From assembly GCA_017470095.1 (NCBI GenBank), contig JAFUFC010000073.1, positions 1-64,000 of the forward strand: a stretch of DNA of 64,000 nt, written 5' to 3'. Positions 18,158 through 28,492 of this stretch are shown here, in pieces. The position numbers and the translations under genes were made by a program. The first letter of the stretch is position 1. Each line of letters begins with the position of its first letter. The stretch comes from Clostridia bacterium (lineage in GTDB: Bacteria > Bacillota > Clostridia > Christensenellales > Aristaeellaceae). The notes under the pieces were generated by a model. That model was not told the origin of the DNA and made no database searches. It saw only the letters and a list, made by a program, of their open reading frames with translations.

Positions 18158-20188
18158 TTATTTCGCCTTGACGTTGGCCTTACTGCGGGTTTTGGGTGTG
18201 GCGTTGGCCTTTTCCATGGCTTTTTCTTCCGCCAGCTGGCGGCGGCTGATCTTGCGCACTTTAAAGTACACGGTGGCCAGGGGAGGCACGCAGATCACGC
18301 AGGAATAGGGGTGATTTTCACAAGGCACCTTTTCAGCCCGGATGGGGGCGGCATTGTACTGGTTGCTGCCGGCGAATTCCGCCCGGTCGGAATTGAGAAG
18401 TTCAGTCAATTCACAGTCATACGGCACGCCGATGCGGTACTGGCCGTAGGGCTGGGGGGTGAAGTTGGTCACTGAAGCGATGGGCGTGTGCCGCCCGGCC
18501 ATGCGCATGAAGCCCACGATGCTGCGGCTGTTGTCGTTCACCGCCAGCCAGGTAAAGCCGCTCCAGCTGTCGTCCTGCTTGTGCAGGGCCGGGGTTTCCC
18601 GGTACAGATGGTTCAGGGCCTTCACGTATTTTTGCATTTCCGGATGTTTTTCGTAGAGCAGCAGGAACCAATCCAGCTGATCATCATCCTTCCATTCGAT
18701 GTAATGGCCAAATTCACTGCCCATAAACAGCAGCTTCTTCCCCGGATGGGCCATCGTGTAGCCGTACAGCGCCCGCAGCCCGGCAAACTTGCGCCAAATA
18801 TCTCCCGGCTGCTTATCCAGCATGGAGTGCTTGCCGTGCACCACTTCATCGTGGGAGAAGGGCAGAATATAATTTTCGCTGAAGGCATACATGAGGGAGA
18901 AGGTCAGCTTATCGTGATGATAGCTGCGGTACACGGGATCCAGCTTAATATAGGAAAGCATGTCGTTCATCCAGCCCATGTTCCATTTAAAGCCAAAGCC
19001 CAGTCCGCCCTTGTCGGTGGGATGGGTGACGCCGGGGAAAGCGGTGGCCTCCTCCGCGATCATCATCACCCCGGGGCATTCCCGGTACACCGTCTCATTG
19101 AGCTGCTTGATGAAGGCGATGGCCTCCAAGTTTTCCCGGCCGCCGTCCTTGTTGGGCACCCACTGGCCCGGTTCCTTGGCAAAGTCGTGGTACAGCATGC
19201 AGGAGACCGCGTCGCACCGTAGGCCGTCAGCATGGTATTCTTTGCACCAGTACACAGCGTTGGACAAAAGGAAGGAACTCACTTCGCCCCGTCCGTAGTC
19301 AAACAGCATGGTGCCCCATTGGGGCATTTCGCCCCGCCGAGGGTCCTGGTGCTCGTAGCAGGGGGTGCCGTCAAAGCGGCGCAGGCCGATTTCGTCCCGT
19401 GGGAAGTGGGCGGGCACCCAGTCCAGGATCACGCCGATGCTGGCTTGGTGCAGCCTGTCCACAAAATCCCGGAATTGATCGGGCTGGCCGTAGCGGGCGG
19501 TGGGAGCGTAATAGCCCGTCACCTGGTAGCCCCAGCTGCCGTCGAAAGGATGCTCCATCACCGGCAGCAGTTCCACGTGGGTGTAGCCCATTTCCCGAAT
19601 GTAAGGGATCAGCTGATCGGCCACTTCGCTGTAGGTGAGGATGCGCCCCTCTTCGCCCCGGCGCCAAGTGCCCAGGTGCATTTCATAAATGTTGATGGGG
19701 CTGTGATAGGGATCCCATTTTCCGCGGTTTTCGATCCATTTTTGGTCGTGCCACTTGTAATTTTCCAGCGAATGGAGCCGGCTGGCGTTGTGAGGCCGCA
19801 GCTCGCTTTCAAAGCCGTAAGGATCGGCCCGCAGGTGCCACTGGCCGTCATCGGCGCAAAGAACGGCGTATTTGTAGGCGCGCAGCTTCTCTTTCGCTTC
19901 CGGATAATTGAAGCGGTTGGGGTCGGCGTCGGGGGTAAACAGCTTGTCCGGCAATCGCAATTCCCAAATACCGTCAAACTGCTTTTGCATGGGGTAGGCG
20001 TTCACGTCCCAGGAGCAGAATTCCCCCACCAGGGAAACGGCCCGGGCGTTGGGCGCCCAGACGGAGAAATGCCATTTCATATCTCCCATTTCCTCCACAG
20101 GATGGGCGCCCAGAAAATTGTAAGCGTCAAAGCACTGTCCCGCGTGGAAACGGTTTCGCCTTTCTTCATTGGGCGGATTATACCACAT
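18158..20188 (-). CDS. glgB: 1,4-alpha-glucan branching enzyme
   Basis: 676 residues; forms alpha-1,6 branches in glycogen. An N-terminal CBM48 domain covers about 20-125 (FLGAHPVEEMGDMKWHFSVWAPNA), then a GH13 barrel with YTHVELLPVMEHPFDGSWGYQ near 195, DGLRCDAVSCMLY near 320 with the nucleophile Asp, MIAEEATAFPGVT with the acid Glu near 380, and FSHDEVVHGKHSM near 445. The C-terminus is a beta domain plus a Lys/Ala-rich end (NATPKTRSKANVKAK) that recalls, weakly, the GlgA tail. The ATG is 12 bases after GGAGGAGG; an upstream TTG directly abuts it. First gene of the glycogen operon. Confidence 0.96.
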   Translation of the reverse strand: MWYNPPNEERRNRFHAGQCFDAYNFLGAHPVEEMGDMKWHFSVWAPNARAVSLVGEFCSWDVNAYPMQKQFDGIWELRLPDKLFTPDADPNRFNYPEAKEKLRAYKYAVLCADDGQWHLRADPYGFESELRPHNASRLHSLENYKWHDQKWIENRGKWDPYHSPINIYEMHLGTWRRGEEGRILTYSEVADQLIPYIREMGYTHVELLPVMEHPFDGSWGYQVTGYYAPTARYGQPDQFRDFVDRLHQASIGVILDWVPAHFPRDEIGLRRFDGTPCYEHQDPRRGEMPQWGTMLFDYGRGEVSSFLLSNAVYWCKEYHADGLRCDAVSCMLYHDFAKEPGQWVPNKDGGRENLEAIAFIKQLNETVYRECPGVMMIAEEATAFPGVTHPTDKGGLGFGFKWNMGWMNDMLSYIKLDPVYRSYHHDKLTFSLMYAFSENYILPFSHDEVVHGKHSMLDKQPGDIWRKFAGLRALYGYTMAHPGKKLLFMGSEFGHYIEWKDDDQLDWFLLLYEKHPEMQKYVKALNHLYRETPALHKQDDSWSGFTWLAVNDNSRSIVGFMRMAGRHTPIASVTNFTPQPYGQYRIGVPYDCELTELLNSDRAEFAGSNQYNAAPIRAEKVPCENHPYSCVICVPPLATVYFKVRKISRRQLAEEKAMEKANATPKTRSKANVKAK

Positions 20189-20229
20189 GAATATGCTCAA
20201 CCTCCTCCGGTTGAAATTGTCCTGAAAGC

Positions 20230-20258
20230 ATTATAGCATGCCGGAAGGATTTTTTCCA
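20230..20258 (-). promoter_or_regulatory. promoter of the glycogen operon
   Basis: TGGAAA (20258-20253), 17-base spacer, extended -10 TGCTATAAT (ending 20230), about 40 bases before the glgB start. Confidence 0.6.
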
Positions 20259-20320
20259 GTTTTTTATTGCGCATTTTGGCGCACACTATGGAAAATTCCC
20301 TGTTATGATGGAGGATTTGT

Positions 20321-23300
20321 ATGGAAAACGGCGTTTCTGCTGCTTCATTTGCCCGCCTGCGGCTGAACAAGGGACTGTCCTGGCGCATGCAAAAGGCGGG
20401 GGATATTCTGGTACGCACGCCCCGGGAGGCATTGTCCCCTGCGGGGCAGTGGCTGCTGGATCACGGTCCGTTTTTGCTTGAAGAAGCGCAAGCGCTGGAA
20501 AGGGATGTGCGCCGGGGTGTGAAGCTGCCGGGGGAGAAGGGCGTGCCGCGTATCTTGACGCTGGCCCGGCAGATCGTGGCTGCGGGAGACGGGGAGGTCA
20601 CTTCTTCCCTGATTTTGCGGACGGCCCGGGCATTTGCCGATCAGCAGGAAGGCACCCAGGAAGAATGGGATCATTTGCGTTTGGCCTTGTCATGTGCCCT
20701 GCTGGAGGAAATTGATAAAAGCGTCGTCGCGTGCCTGACGGAAGAAAAGGAGCGGCGTCAGGCCCGGCGCTGGGCCCGGCGGTTCGTCTTGGGACGGGCA
20801 CGCAACCTGCCCCTGGGCAATGGAGTGCTGGAAAAGGGCCTGGCCGTTCTGGCGGAAAAGGAAGCGGAGCGGGCCTTGCGCCGGGCGGATACCCTGATGC
20901 GGCGGGAAGGCCGTCCTATGCCGGACAGCCGGGAGGCCAGCGTGGCCCTGGGGGCCCGGACAGGGCGGCTGATTCTTTCTTTGCGGCATCTGCCTGCCGT
21001 GCCCTTTGACAGGCTTTTAGAACGGCTGAATCCTGTTTCGGCCATCTTGCGCCAGGAGGACACCTACCGACGAATGGATGACGCAGGCCGGGCTTACTAC
21101 CGCCAGTGCGTGGAACACTTGGCGAAAAAATATACCGTGTCCGAGCCGGCTGTGGCCCGGGCGGCCCTGGCGCTGACGGAAGAGAAAACGGGCGTGGAGG
21201 CCCAGGCAGGGTACTATTTGACCCAGCGGCCCGACCTGATCGCCCAATACCTGCTCCAGCGGCCCGCCCGCTTTTCCCTCCGGCGGCGGACGGCCTTGTT
21301 TTTGTTGCCTTTGTATGGCTCGGCCTTTCTTTCTCTGGCAGGGGCTGTTTCGTTAGGCATGCCGGTGTATACCTGGCCGCTCATTGTGCTTTGCGTATCC
21401 GAAATTGTTCGGAGCGTGTACTTTCCTTTGCTGCGACGGCATGTGCCCGCCCGGCCCTTGCCCCGGCTGCATTTGCGGAATTTGACGGAAGAAACCCGCA
21501 CCCTGGTGGCGGTGCCCACCCTGCTTACCTCCCGCAAGCAGGCCCTGCGCATGGCCAAGCACCTGGCGGTGCTGCGGTGCGCGAATCCGGATAAGTACCT
21601 GGATTTTTTGCTGCTGGCGGATTTTGCGGATGCGGACAAGGAAACCTTGCCGGAGGATGAGGAAATTCTCCGTGCCGCGGCGGAAGCGATTGACGCTCTG
21701 AATGAAACGGGAGGCGGAGGCTTTTATTACCTGCATCGGGGCCGGCAATGGAACGGCGAAGCCTTCACCGGCCGGGAGCGGAAGCGGGGGGCCATCGACA
21801 TGCTGAATCATCTGCTGACGGATGGACAGCGCGCCGACGCCGTTTGCTATTCGTCTTTTAGCCTGTCTCTGATGCAAAACCGGTATCGGTATGTGATCAC
21901 CCTGGACGCCGACACCTTCCTGCCTCCCGGGGCCGCCTGCCAATTGGTGGGGGCCATGGAGCATCCTTTGCAAAAGGATCGGGTGGGGGTGATCCAGCCC
22001 CGGATGGAGGTGCAGGCGGATACGGTGGTCACCGGCACTCAGGCGCTGTGGGGCGGCCTGGGCGGGGTTGATGTGTACGGTGGGGCTGCCCAGGATGTGT
22101 ACCAGGATGTGTTTGGCCGGGGCTCCTTTGTGGGGAAGGGCATTTACCGGCCGGGCCAGTGGCGGGAGCGGGTCGGCGTACCCTTGGCAGGGCATACGCT
22201 GCTCAGCCATGATCTGATCGAGGGGGAATTTGCCCAGAGCGCCTTAGCGTCGGATATCGTGCTCTACGATGGCCACCCCCGCACCCTGTCCGGCTGGCAA
22301 AAGCGATTGCACCGGTGGACCCGGGGCGATTGGCAATTGCTGCCTTTTTTGCTGGACAGGCGATTGTCACTTTTGTCCCGCCATAAAATTGCAGATAACC
22401 TGCGCCGCTCCCTGGTGCCCTTTGCCCAAACGGCATTGCTGATCCTGGGCATGGCCCTGGGGCAGCCGGCCCTTGCTTTGCTGGGCCTTCCTTGGCCGCT
22501 GCGGGGAATGCTGCTTCGCTTAGCGGTGCTGCCCGGCAAAGCGTACACCCTGCTGGACGCTGCCGTCCGGGCGGTGCACCGGCGGTTTATTAGCCACCGG
22601 CATTTGCTGGCCTGGGTCACGGCGGCCCAGGCGGAAGGGGGCCAATTGCCCCTGCCTTGTGTGCTGGCCCAGGTGGCGGCCGGGGCGGGCATGACGGTGT
22701 TTTCTCTGCTGCCGGGCGCCTTCTGGCCCGGGGCGTTGGTGGGTATGCTGTGGCTGGCGGGGCTGCTGGTCGTTCCTTTGCTGGATCGTCCCCGCCGCCT
22801 GGCCGCTCCCATGACGGAAAAGCAAAAGGCGGCCATGCGCCGCTTGGCCCGGGATACCTGGGGCTTTTTTGTCCATACCGTGAATGAACATACGCTTTTT
22901 CTGCCGCCGGATAATGTGCAATCCGATCCCAGAAAGGGCCCGGCCCTGCGCACGTCGCCCACCAATATCGGATTGTACCTGCTTTCCTGCTGTGCCGCCC
23001 GGGAAATGGGCTTTTTGACCACGGCAGAATTGTGCCGGCGGCTGGGAGATACCCTGACGACGCTTCGGCGGCTGGATACCTGGAAGGGACACTTTTATAA
23101 TTGGTATGATTTGACCGACGGTGCGCCCCTGCCGCCTTTGTTTGTTTCGACGGTGGATTCGGGCAACCTGGCCGGGTGTTTGTTTGCCTGTGCCCAATAC
23201 TGTCGCAAGCTCCTGGCCGAAATGCCGGAGGAATACCAAAACCTGCCTGCGCGGATGGACGCGCTTTTTACCCGCATGGATTTTGCCGTCCTTTACGATG

Positions 23301-26300
23301 CGCACGAAAAACTGTTTTACGTGGGCGTAGACGCGCCAAAAGGCCGGCCCACCCCGGCCCATTACGATCTGATGGCCAGCGAAGAGCGCCTTACTTCTTA
23401 TCTGGCGGTGATGACGGGCCAGGTGCCCCTGCGCCATTGGCGGCATTTGAACAGGAGCGTCACTCGGGCTGGCGGTGGCCCGGCCCTTTTGTCCTGGGGC
23501 GGCACCATGTTTGAATATTTGATGCCCCATCTGCTTTTGCCCCTCACCCCGGGCACGCTTCTGGGAGAAGGGTGCCTGAGCGCCATCCGAGCCCAGGTGG
23601 CTCATCAGCCTCGGCGGCCTTTTGGCATCAGCGAAAGCGGCTATTACGCCTTTGACGCGGATATGAATTACCAGTACCGGGCCTTTGGCCTGCCTGCCCT
23701 GGCCCTGACCGGGGAAACGGCGGGCCAGGTAATCGCGCCCTACGCATCGGCCTTGGCGCTGCCCTTCCTGCCCCGTACGGCGGCGGACAATATCCAGCGC
23801 ATGCAGGCTTTGGGCTGGGCGGACGAGGAGGGCCTGTACGAAGCGGCGGATTACAGCCAGGGAAAGGCGCTTTTGGTCCGCAGCCACATGGCCCATCACC
23901 AGGGCATGGTTTTGTGTGCTTTGTGCAACGCTTTGGAAAACAATGCCCTCGTGCGTGCCTTCATGGCGCCGCCTGCCGCCCAGGCGTATGGCTACTTATT
24001 ATGGGAAAAAGCGCCTCGGTATCCCCGCCGCCGCACCGTGTGGCCCCGGGATAAACAGCGCCCCGCCCTGCCCGGCCCCTGCCGCCGCACGCCCCGGACG
24101 GGCCTGCCGGTGGATGCTCACGCTCTGGTATCCGGCCATTTGACGTGGGTGCTGTCCGCCCGGGGCCAGGGCTACCTTGCCTGGAAGGATGTGCTGCTCA
24201 CCCGCTTCGACCCCAACGCGGGCAACACCTCCGGCATGCAAATTTACGTACGGGACAGCGCCTCCCAAACGTTTATTCGCCCGGCTGCGGTGGGCAGGCC
24301 ACGGTTTGAATCGGGCAGCGTGCATTATACCGCCGCCTGGGAGAACATGAAGATCACCCTCAGTTGCTGCTGCGCTCCCTTGACCACTGCCGCGGTGGCC
24401 CGCCTGACGGTGGAAAACACCGGAAAAAACAAAAAAGAAATTGAGGCTGTGTCCTTCCTGGAGGTGGCGCTGAGCACCGAAGCGGAGGATGCAGCCCACC
24501 CCAATTTCCGTGATCTGAGCGTGCGGGTTTCTCCTTGGGGCCGGCAGGGCTTGACGGCTCGGCGGTTGCCCCGGGATGAAAAGGAAAAAACACCGCTGCT
24601 GGCCCATATGATGCTGGGGGATGCCGCCGCGCCCCGGCGGCAAGGCGATAAAAGCCTGTTTCTGGGGCGAATGGGCACCATTGAAGCGCCGGAGCAGATC
24701 GGGATTTCGGGGGATCAATGCCGGACGCGGCTGGGGGACGTGATCGCGCCCTGCCTTTCTTTACGTGCCCGGATTTCTTTGCAGCCCGGAGAAAAGCGGA
24801 CAGTGTATTTCGTCACAATGTGCCGGGAAAACGAGGAAGAATTGGCCGATGAGCATCTGTTGCGCCTGTCTCTTTGGCAGGACGCTTTTTCCCTTGCCTA
24901 CACCCAGGATCAGATGGCGCTGCGGGCCTTGAGGATGGGGGAGGATGCGCTGCATTTGTACCAGCAGGTGCTGGGGGCTGTTGCTTTCACGGGCCAGCCC
25001 CATCAGGCGTTGCTGCCCACCGCCTCCCGTCAAGCCCTGTGGCGGCTGGGGGTGTCCGGGGCGCTGCCGGTGTGGGCGGTGGCTTTGGAAAAGGCGGATC
25101 AGCCCTTGATCCGCCACGCCCTGCGCTGCCATGGGTGGCTGCGGAACCAGGGTGTGAAAACCGATCTGGTGTTTCTCTGCCCGGAGGAAACGGAATACCG
25201 CCGCCCTATCTGGGACGCGGTGAATCATCTTCTGTCCGTCAGCCCATCCCGACACCTGGCGGGCGTACCCGGGGGCGTAACGCTGACCGCCGTGAACCGG
25301 GAAGACGCGGCGGCCGCGGAAAGCCTGTGCCGCCTGGTCTTGCACAGCGGCAAACCCATGAAGGAGCAATTGCGCTTGCTTACCCGTCCTGTGATGGAGG
25401 GCAGCATGGCCTTGGCCGTTCCCCAGCCCATCGCGCCCCTCAAATGGCAGGATGAAAATTCCTTCGGCGGTTTTACAGCGGAAGGGGACTACGGCGTGGT
25501 GCGCCCGGCCCCCGCGCCCTGGCACAACCTTTTGTGCAACGATCACTTCGGTACCCTGGTGTGCGAAACGGGCATTCTGCATTCTTATTTTGGCAACAGC
25601 CGCTTGGGCCGCGTGACCCGGCTGAACCCGGATGTGCACCGGGGCGTGCCCAGCGAGGAAATCTACCTGCGGGATGAGCAGGGCAATCTGTATCCCCTCA
25701 CCCGGCCCACGGCATTGCACAGCCCTGGGGTGACGGAATACCGCTGCCTGTGCGGCACCGTGTTCAGCGATTTGACGGTGTTTACCCATGTTGACCGGCC
25801 TGCCGGCATCCGGGCGCTCAAGCTGCGCAGCGAGCGGGGCCAGCGGGTGACGGTGTACTGGGCGGTCCGGTTTGCCTTAGGGGAAGCGCCGGACGCTACC
25901 CGCTGCCGGGTACAGGGGAGCATGGCGCTGGCGGAAAATGGCGATCTGCCGGGTACGGCCTGGGCGGCGGTGCAGGGCACCCGGTGCCGCATCCTGCCCG
26001 CCGGTCTGTACGGCCTGCCGGTTTTGGACGGCCAGGAAAGCGGCGGCGGCAGCGTGGCCCTGTTTTCTTGGCAGGTGGATATCAAGCCCCGGGGACAGGA
26101 AAAGGCCCTGATGGCTCTGGGCTTTGCCTCGGGCGCGGAACAGGCGTTGGCTGACAGCGCGGCTCTTTTGCAGTCAGATGCAGGGAACATGGAGCGTCAG
26201 GTGCGCTTGTATTGGCAGGAAAAGCTTGGGAAAATAATGCTGTTCGCTGGACAGAAATCCCTCGAGAGAATGATGAATATCTGGCTGCCCTATCAGGCCA

Positions 26301-27670
26301 TCACGGCTCGGCTGCTGGCCCGGATGGGGCCCTATCAGGCCGGCGGCGCCTATGGGTTCCGGGATCAATTGCAGGATCTTTTGGTTCTTTTGCATACCGA
26401 TGCGGATTTTGCCCGCGGCCATATTCTGCTGTGCGCTGCCCACCAATTTCCGGAGGGGGATGTGCAGCATTGGTGGCATGCGCCCCATCGGGGCGTGCGC
26501 ACCCGTATCAGCGATGATAAGCTGTTTCTGCCCTACCTGACGGCCCAGTACGTGCGCATCACCGGGGATGACAGCATCCTCTTGGCCCGGGCTCCCTATC
26601 TGGAAAGCATGCCGCTGCTGCCGGAGGAAAAAGACCGGTACGAGGAGCCGATGGTAACATCCTGGGATGAATCGCTGCTTCAGCACTGCGTTCGGGCCAT
26701 TGATTCGGTGCAGTATGGCGAACACGGCCTCCCCCTGATGGGCGGCGGCGATTGGAACGATGGAATGAACGCCGTGGGCGGTCAACGGGGCGAAAGCGTG
26801 TGGCTGGGCTTTTTCCTGGCGGCGGTGCTGAAGGATTTCGGGCCCCTGTGCGATCGGGAGGAAAAGGAAAAGTACCTGGCGCTGCGAAGGCAATTGCTGG
26901 ACGCGGCGGAAAGCGCCTGGACGGGCCAATGGTATCTGCGGGCCTGGTATGACGATGGCACGCCCCTGGGCGGTCCGAATACGAAGCCGCCCCGCATCGA
27001 CCTGATCAGCCAGGCCTTCGCCGTGCTGGCAGGTGCGCCCAAGGCCCACGCAAGGACAGCCCTGATGCAGGCCTTGCGCCTGCTTTACGACCGGGAAGCG
27101 GGCCTGGTGAAGCTGCTGGATCCGCCCTTTACGCCGGAGGAAAGCGCCGGGTACATCGGCGCGTATCTGCCCGGCGTGCGGGAAAACGGCGGCCAGTACA
27201 CCCATGCCGTGCCCTGGCTGATTCTGGCGCTGTGCAAGGCGGGGGAATACGAATGGGCCTGGGAAATCGCCCGGGTGGTGCTGCCCACCTCCCATGGGGA
27301 CAGCCGGGAAAAGGCTATGACGTATAAGCTGGAGCCCTACGTGCTGGCCGGGGATGTGTACGCCGGGGAGAACCGGGGCCGGGGCGGCTGGAGCTGGTAT
27401 ACCGGCAGCGCCGCCTGGCTGTATCATGTGATTCTGACCGCCCTGTTGGGTTTTGAAAAACGGGGGAGCCGGGTGCGGCTCACTCCCTGCCCCGGCGGCC
27501 AAATGGAAGAATTTACGCTCATTTACATTTTTGGCGCTTCCCGTTACCATTTCACCGCCTCCCGGGACGTGGTCTTTCCCACCCTGGATGGGGAAAAATT
27601 GCAGGACGGATGGGTAATCCTGACGGATGACGGAAAGACCCACGATGCCAGGTACCCATTGAAATCATGA
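20321..27670 (+). CDS. giant cyclic beta-glucan synthase-like protein (GT84-GH189-GH94)
   Basis: 2449 residues, membrane protein. Order: N-terminal region 1-315; membrane pair about 320-370; GT84/GT2 transferase about 380-690 with ITLDADT near 524 and HRWTRGDW near 663; more membrane segments about 700-830; a DUF3131/GH189-type cyclisation domain about 845-1210 (STVDSGNLAGCL, HMAHHQGM near 1188); beta-sandwich modules about 1270-1960; and a GH94 (alpha/alpha)6 domain about 1975-2400 with HQFPEGDVQHWWH near 2040 and GGGDWNDGMN near 2141. This is the NdvB/Cgs plan, where UDP-glucose is polymerised, cyclised and trimmed by phosphorolysis. Product linkage is not provable here. GGAGG lies six bases before the ATG; divergent from glgB. 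Confidence 0.88.
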   Translation: MENGVSAASFARLRLNKGLSWRMQKAGDILVRTPREALSPAGQWLLDHGPFLLEEAQALERDVRRGVKLPGEKGVPRILTLARQIVAAGDGEVTSSLILRTARAFADQQEGTQEEWDHLRLALSCALLEEIDKSVVACLTEEKERRQARRWARRFVLGRARNLPLGNGVLEKGLAVLAEKEAERALRRADTLMRREGRPMPDSREASVALGARTGRLILSLRHLPAVPFDRLLERLNPVSAILRQEDTYRRMDDAGRAYYRQCVEHLAKKYTVSEPAVARAALALTEEKTGVEAQAGYYLTQRPDLIAQYLLQRPARFSLRRRTALFLLPLYGSAFLSLAGAVSLGMPVYTWPLIVLCVSEIVRSVYFPLLRRHVPARPLPRLHLRNLTEETRTLVAVPTLLTSRKQALRMAKHLAVLRCANPDKYLDFLLLADFADADKETLPEDEEILRAAAEAIDALNETGGGGFYYLHRGRQWNGEAFTGRERKRGAIDMLNHLLTDGQRADAVCYSSFSLSLMQNRYRYVITLDADTFLPPGAACQLVGAMEHPLQKDRVGVIQPRMEVQADTVVTGTQALWGGLGGVDVYGGAAQDVYQDVFGRGSFVGKGIYRPGQWRERVGVPLAGHTLLSHDLIEGEFAQSALASDIVLYDGHPRTLSGWQKRLHRWTRGDWQLLPFLLDRRLSLLSRHKIADNLRRSLVPFAQTALLILGMALGQPALALLGLPWPLRGMLLRLAVLPGKAYTLLDAAVRAVHRRFISHRHLLAWVTAAQAEGGQLPLPCVLAQVAAGAGMTVFSLLPGAFWPGALVGMLWLAGLLVVPLLDRPRRLAAPMTEKQKAAMRRLARDTWGFFVHTVNEHTLFLPPDNVQSDPRKGPALRTSPTNIGLYLLSCCAAREMGFLTTAELCRRLGDTLTTLRRLDTWKGHFYNWYDLTDGAPLPPLFVSTVDSGNLAGCLFACAQYCRKLLAEMPEEYQNLPARMDALFTRMDFAVLYDAHEKLFYVGVDAPKGRPTPAHYDLMASEERLTSYLAVMTGQVPLRHWRHLNRSVTRAGGGPALLSWGGTMFEYLMPHLLLPLTPGTLLGEGCLSAIRAQVAHQPRRPFGISESGYYAFDADMNYQYRAFGLPALALTGETAGQVIAPYASALALPFLPRTAADNIQRMQALGWADEEGLYEAADYSQGKALLVRSHMAHHQGMVLCALCNALENNALVRAFMAPPAAQAYGYLLWEKAPRYPRRRTVWPRDKQRPALPGPCRRTPRTGLPVDAHALVSGHLTWVLSARGQGYLAWKDVLLTRFDPNAGNTSGMQIYVRDSASQTFIRPAAVGRPRFESGSVHYTAAWENMKITLSCCCAPLTTAAVARLTVENTGKNKKEIEAVSFLEVALSTEAEDAAHPNFRDLSVRVSPWGRQGLTARRLPRDEKEKTPLLAHMMLGDAAAPRRQGDKSLFLGRMGTIEAPEQIGISGDQCRTRLGDVIAPCLSLRARISLQPGEKRTVYFVTMCRENEEELADEHLLRLSLWQDAFSLAYTQDQMALRALRMGEDALHLYQQVLGAVAFTGQPHQALLPTASRQALWRLGVSGALPVWAVALEKADQPLIRHALRCHGWLRNQGVKTDLVFLCPEETEYRRPIWDAVNHLLSVSPSRHLAGVPGGVTLTAVNREDAAAAESLCRLVLHSGKPMKEQLRLLTRPVMEGSMALAVPQPIAPLKWQDENSFGGFTAEGDYGVVRPAPAPWHNLLCNDHFGTLVCETGILHSYFGNSRLGRVTRLNPDVHRGVPSEEIYLRDEQGNLYPLTRPTALHSPGVTEYRCLCGTVFSDLTVFTHVDRPAGIRALKLRSERGQRVTVYWAVRFALGEAPDATRCRVQGSMALAENGDLPGTAWAAVQGTRCRILPAGLYGLPVLDGQESGGGSVALFSWQVDIKPRGQEKALMALGFASGAEQALADSAALLQSDAGNMERQVRLYWQEKLGKIMLFAGQKSLERMMNIWLPYQAITARLLARMGPYQAGGAYGFRDQLQDLLVLLHTDADFARGHILLCAAHQFPEGDVQHWWHAPHRGVRTRISDDKLFLPYLTAQYVRITGDDSILLARAPYLESMPLLPEEKDRYEEPMVTSWDESLLQHCVRAIDSVQYGEHGLPLMGGGDWNDGMNAVGGQRGESVWLGFFLAAVLKDFGPLCDREEKEKYLALRRQLLDAAESAWTGQWYLRAWYDDGTPLGGPNTKPPRIDLISQAFAVLAGAPKAHARTALMQALRLLYDREAGLVKLLDPPFTPEESAGYIGAYLPGVRENGGQYTHAVPWLILALCKAGEYEWAWEIARVVLPTSHGDSREKAMTYKLEPYVLAGDVYAGENRGRGGWSWYTGSAAWLYHVILTALLGFEKRGSRVRLTPCPGGQMEEFTLIYIFGASRYHFTASRDVVFPTLDGEKLQDGWVILTDDGKTHDARYPLKS

Positions 27671-27701
27671 GCGCTGACGCATGGAAATTTTTGCTTTCCC
27701 C

Positions 27702-27730
27702 TTCCCAAACGCGAAGAAATCGGTTATAAT
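27702..27730 (+). promoter_or_regulatory. promoter of the AlkZ-related / polymerase unit
   Basis: TTCCCA, 17-base spacer, perfect TATAAT (27725-27730), about 30 bases before the start at 27759. The -35 is weak. Confidence 0.5.
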
Positions 27731-27758
27731 GGAAAATGCGAACAGGAGGGGAACAAGA

Positions 27759-28481
27759 ATGGATGGGGAGCAGGATATATGGTACATGCACGGGTTACGG
27801 TGGGAGGACCCCAATCGCGTCCGCACAAAGGAGCAGCTGATCGAAAGGATCAATCAAATCGGGTTCCTTCCTTTATTCCGCAACAGCGTGCCGGGGTTTT
27901 CCGTGGAGGAAATGACCTTCGGCCCCGACTGGTGGACGGGGAACGAGCAGATCGATCCCTGGGAATGGCGGCGGATTTTGGCCGACAGCGGGCAAGTGGC
28001 TTACGGCAAATTTTTCGATAAAAAAGCCGGGTTTATTTCCTTAAAATGGCTGCCGGATTTTGCTAACTGGCGGCGGGACGGATACGATTTTGATTCCCTG
28101 TGGGAGGATGAACTGGCTTCCTTCCGGCAAAAAAAGATCATGGATCGTTTTTTGGAAAAGGACGAATGGTTTTCCTTTGATCTCAAGCGCAAGGCCGGGT
28201 TTGGCAAGGGCGGCGAAAAGAATTTTGAGGGCGTGCTGACCGATCTGATGATGCGCACCTACGTGATAGTGCGGGATTTCCGCTGCCGGCTGAACAAGGA
28301 GGGTAGGCCCTACGGCTGGCACGTGGCGGTATACACCACCCCGGAAAGCATTTGGGGCTACAACGCAGTGACGGCGGGATACAAGGAAAAACCGGCCGTT
28401 TCCAAAGAAAATATTTACCGGCGGGTGCGGCTTTTGTATCCCCTGGCTACGGAAGGGCAAATCCAAAAAATCATGAAATGA
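27759..28481 (+). CDS. AlkZ-related protein of unknown function
   Basis: 240 residues, starting MDGEQDIWYMHG. AGGAGG sits nine bases before this ATG, and longer in-frame starts lie upstream of the TATAAT box. Recognisable stretches are LRWEDPNRVRTKEQL, GFLPLFRNSVPGFSVEE, DPWEWRRILADSGQVAYGKF, KKAGFISLKWLPDFANWRRDGYD and FGKGGEKNFEGVLTDLMM. I recall this layout as the AlkZ-related family, distantly linked to winged-helix DNA glycosylases of the AlkZ/YcaQ type, but no catalytic residue can be assigned. It overlaps or abuts the Y-family polymerase gene, which supports a DNA-damage role. Cytoplasmic. Confidence 0.7.
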   Translation: MDGEQDIWYMHGLRWEDPNRVRTKEQLIERINQIGFLPLFRNSVPGFSVEEMTFGPDWWTGNEQIDPWEWRRILADSGQVAYGKFFDKKAGFISLKWLPDFANWRRDGYDFDSLWEDELASFRQKKIMDRFLEKDEWFSFDLKRKAGFGKGGEKNFEGVLTDLMMRTYVIVRDFRCRLNKEGRPYGWHVAVYTTPESIWGYNAVTAGYKEKPAVSKENIYRRVRLLYPLATEGQIQKIMK

Positions 28482-28492
28482 TGGAGCGAACC

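Noticed and set aside
26174..27643. 489-codon open frame on the minus strand
   Set aside because: Antisense to the GH94 domain of the giant synthase; no motif and no promoter.
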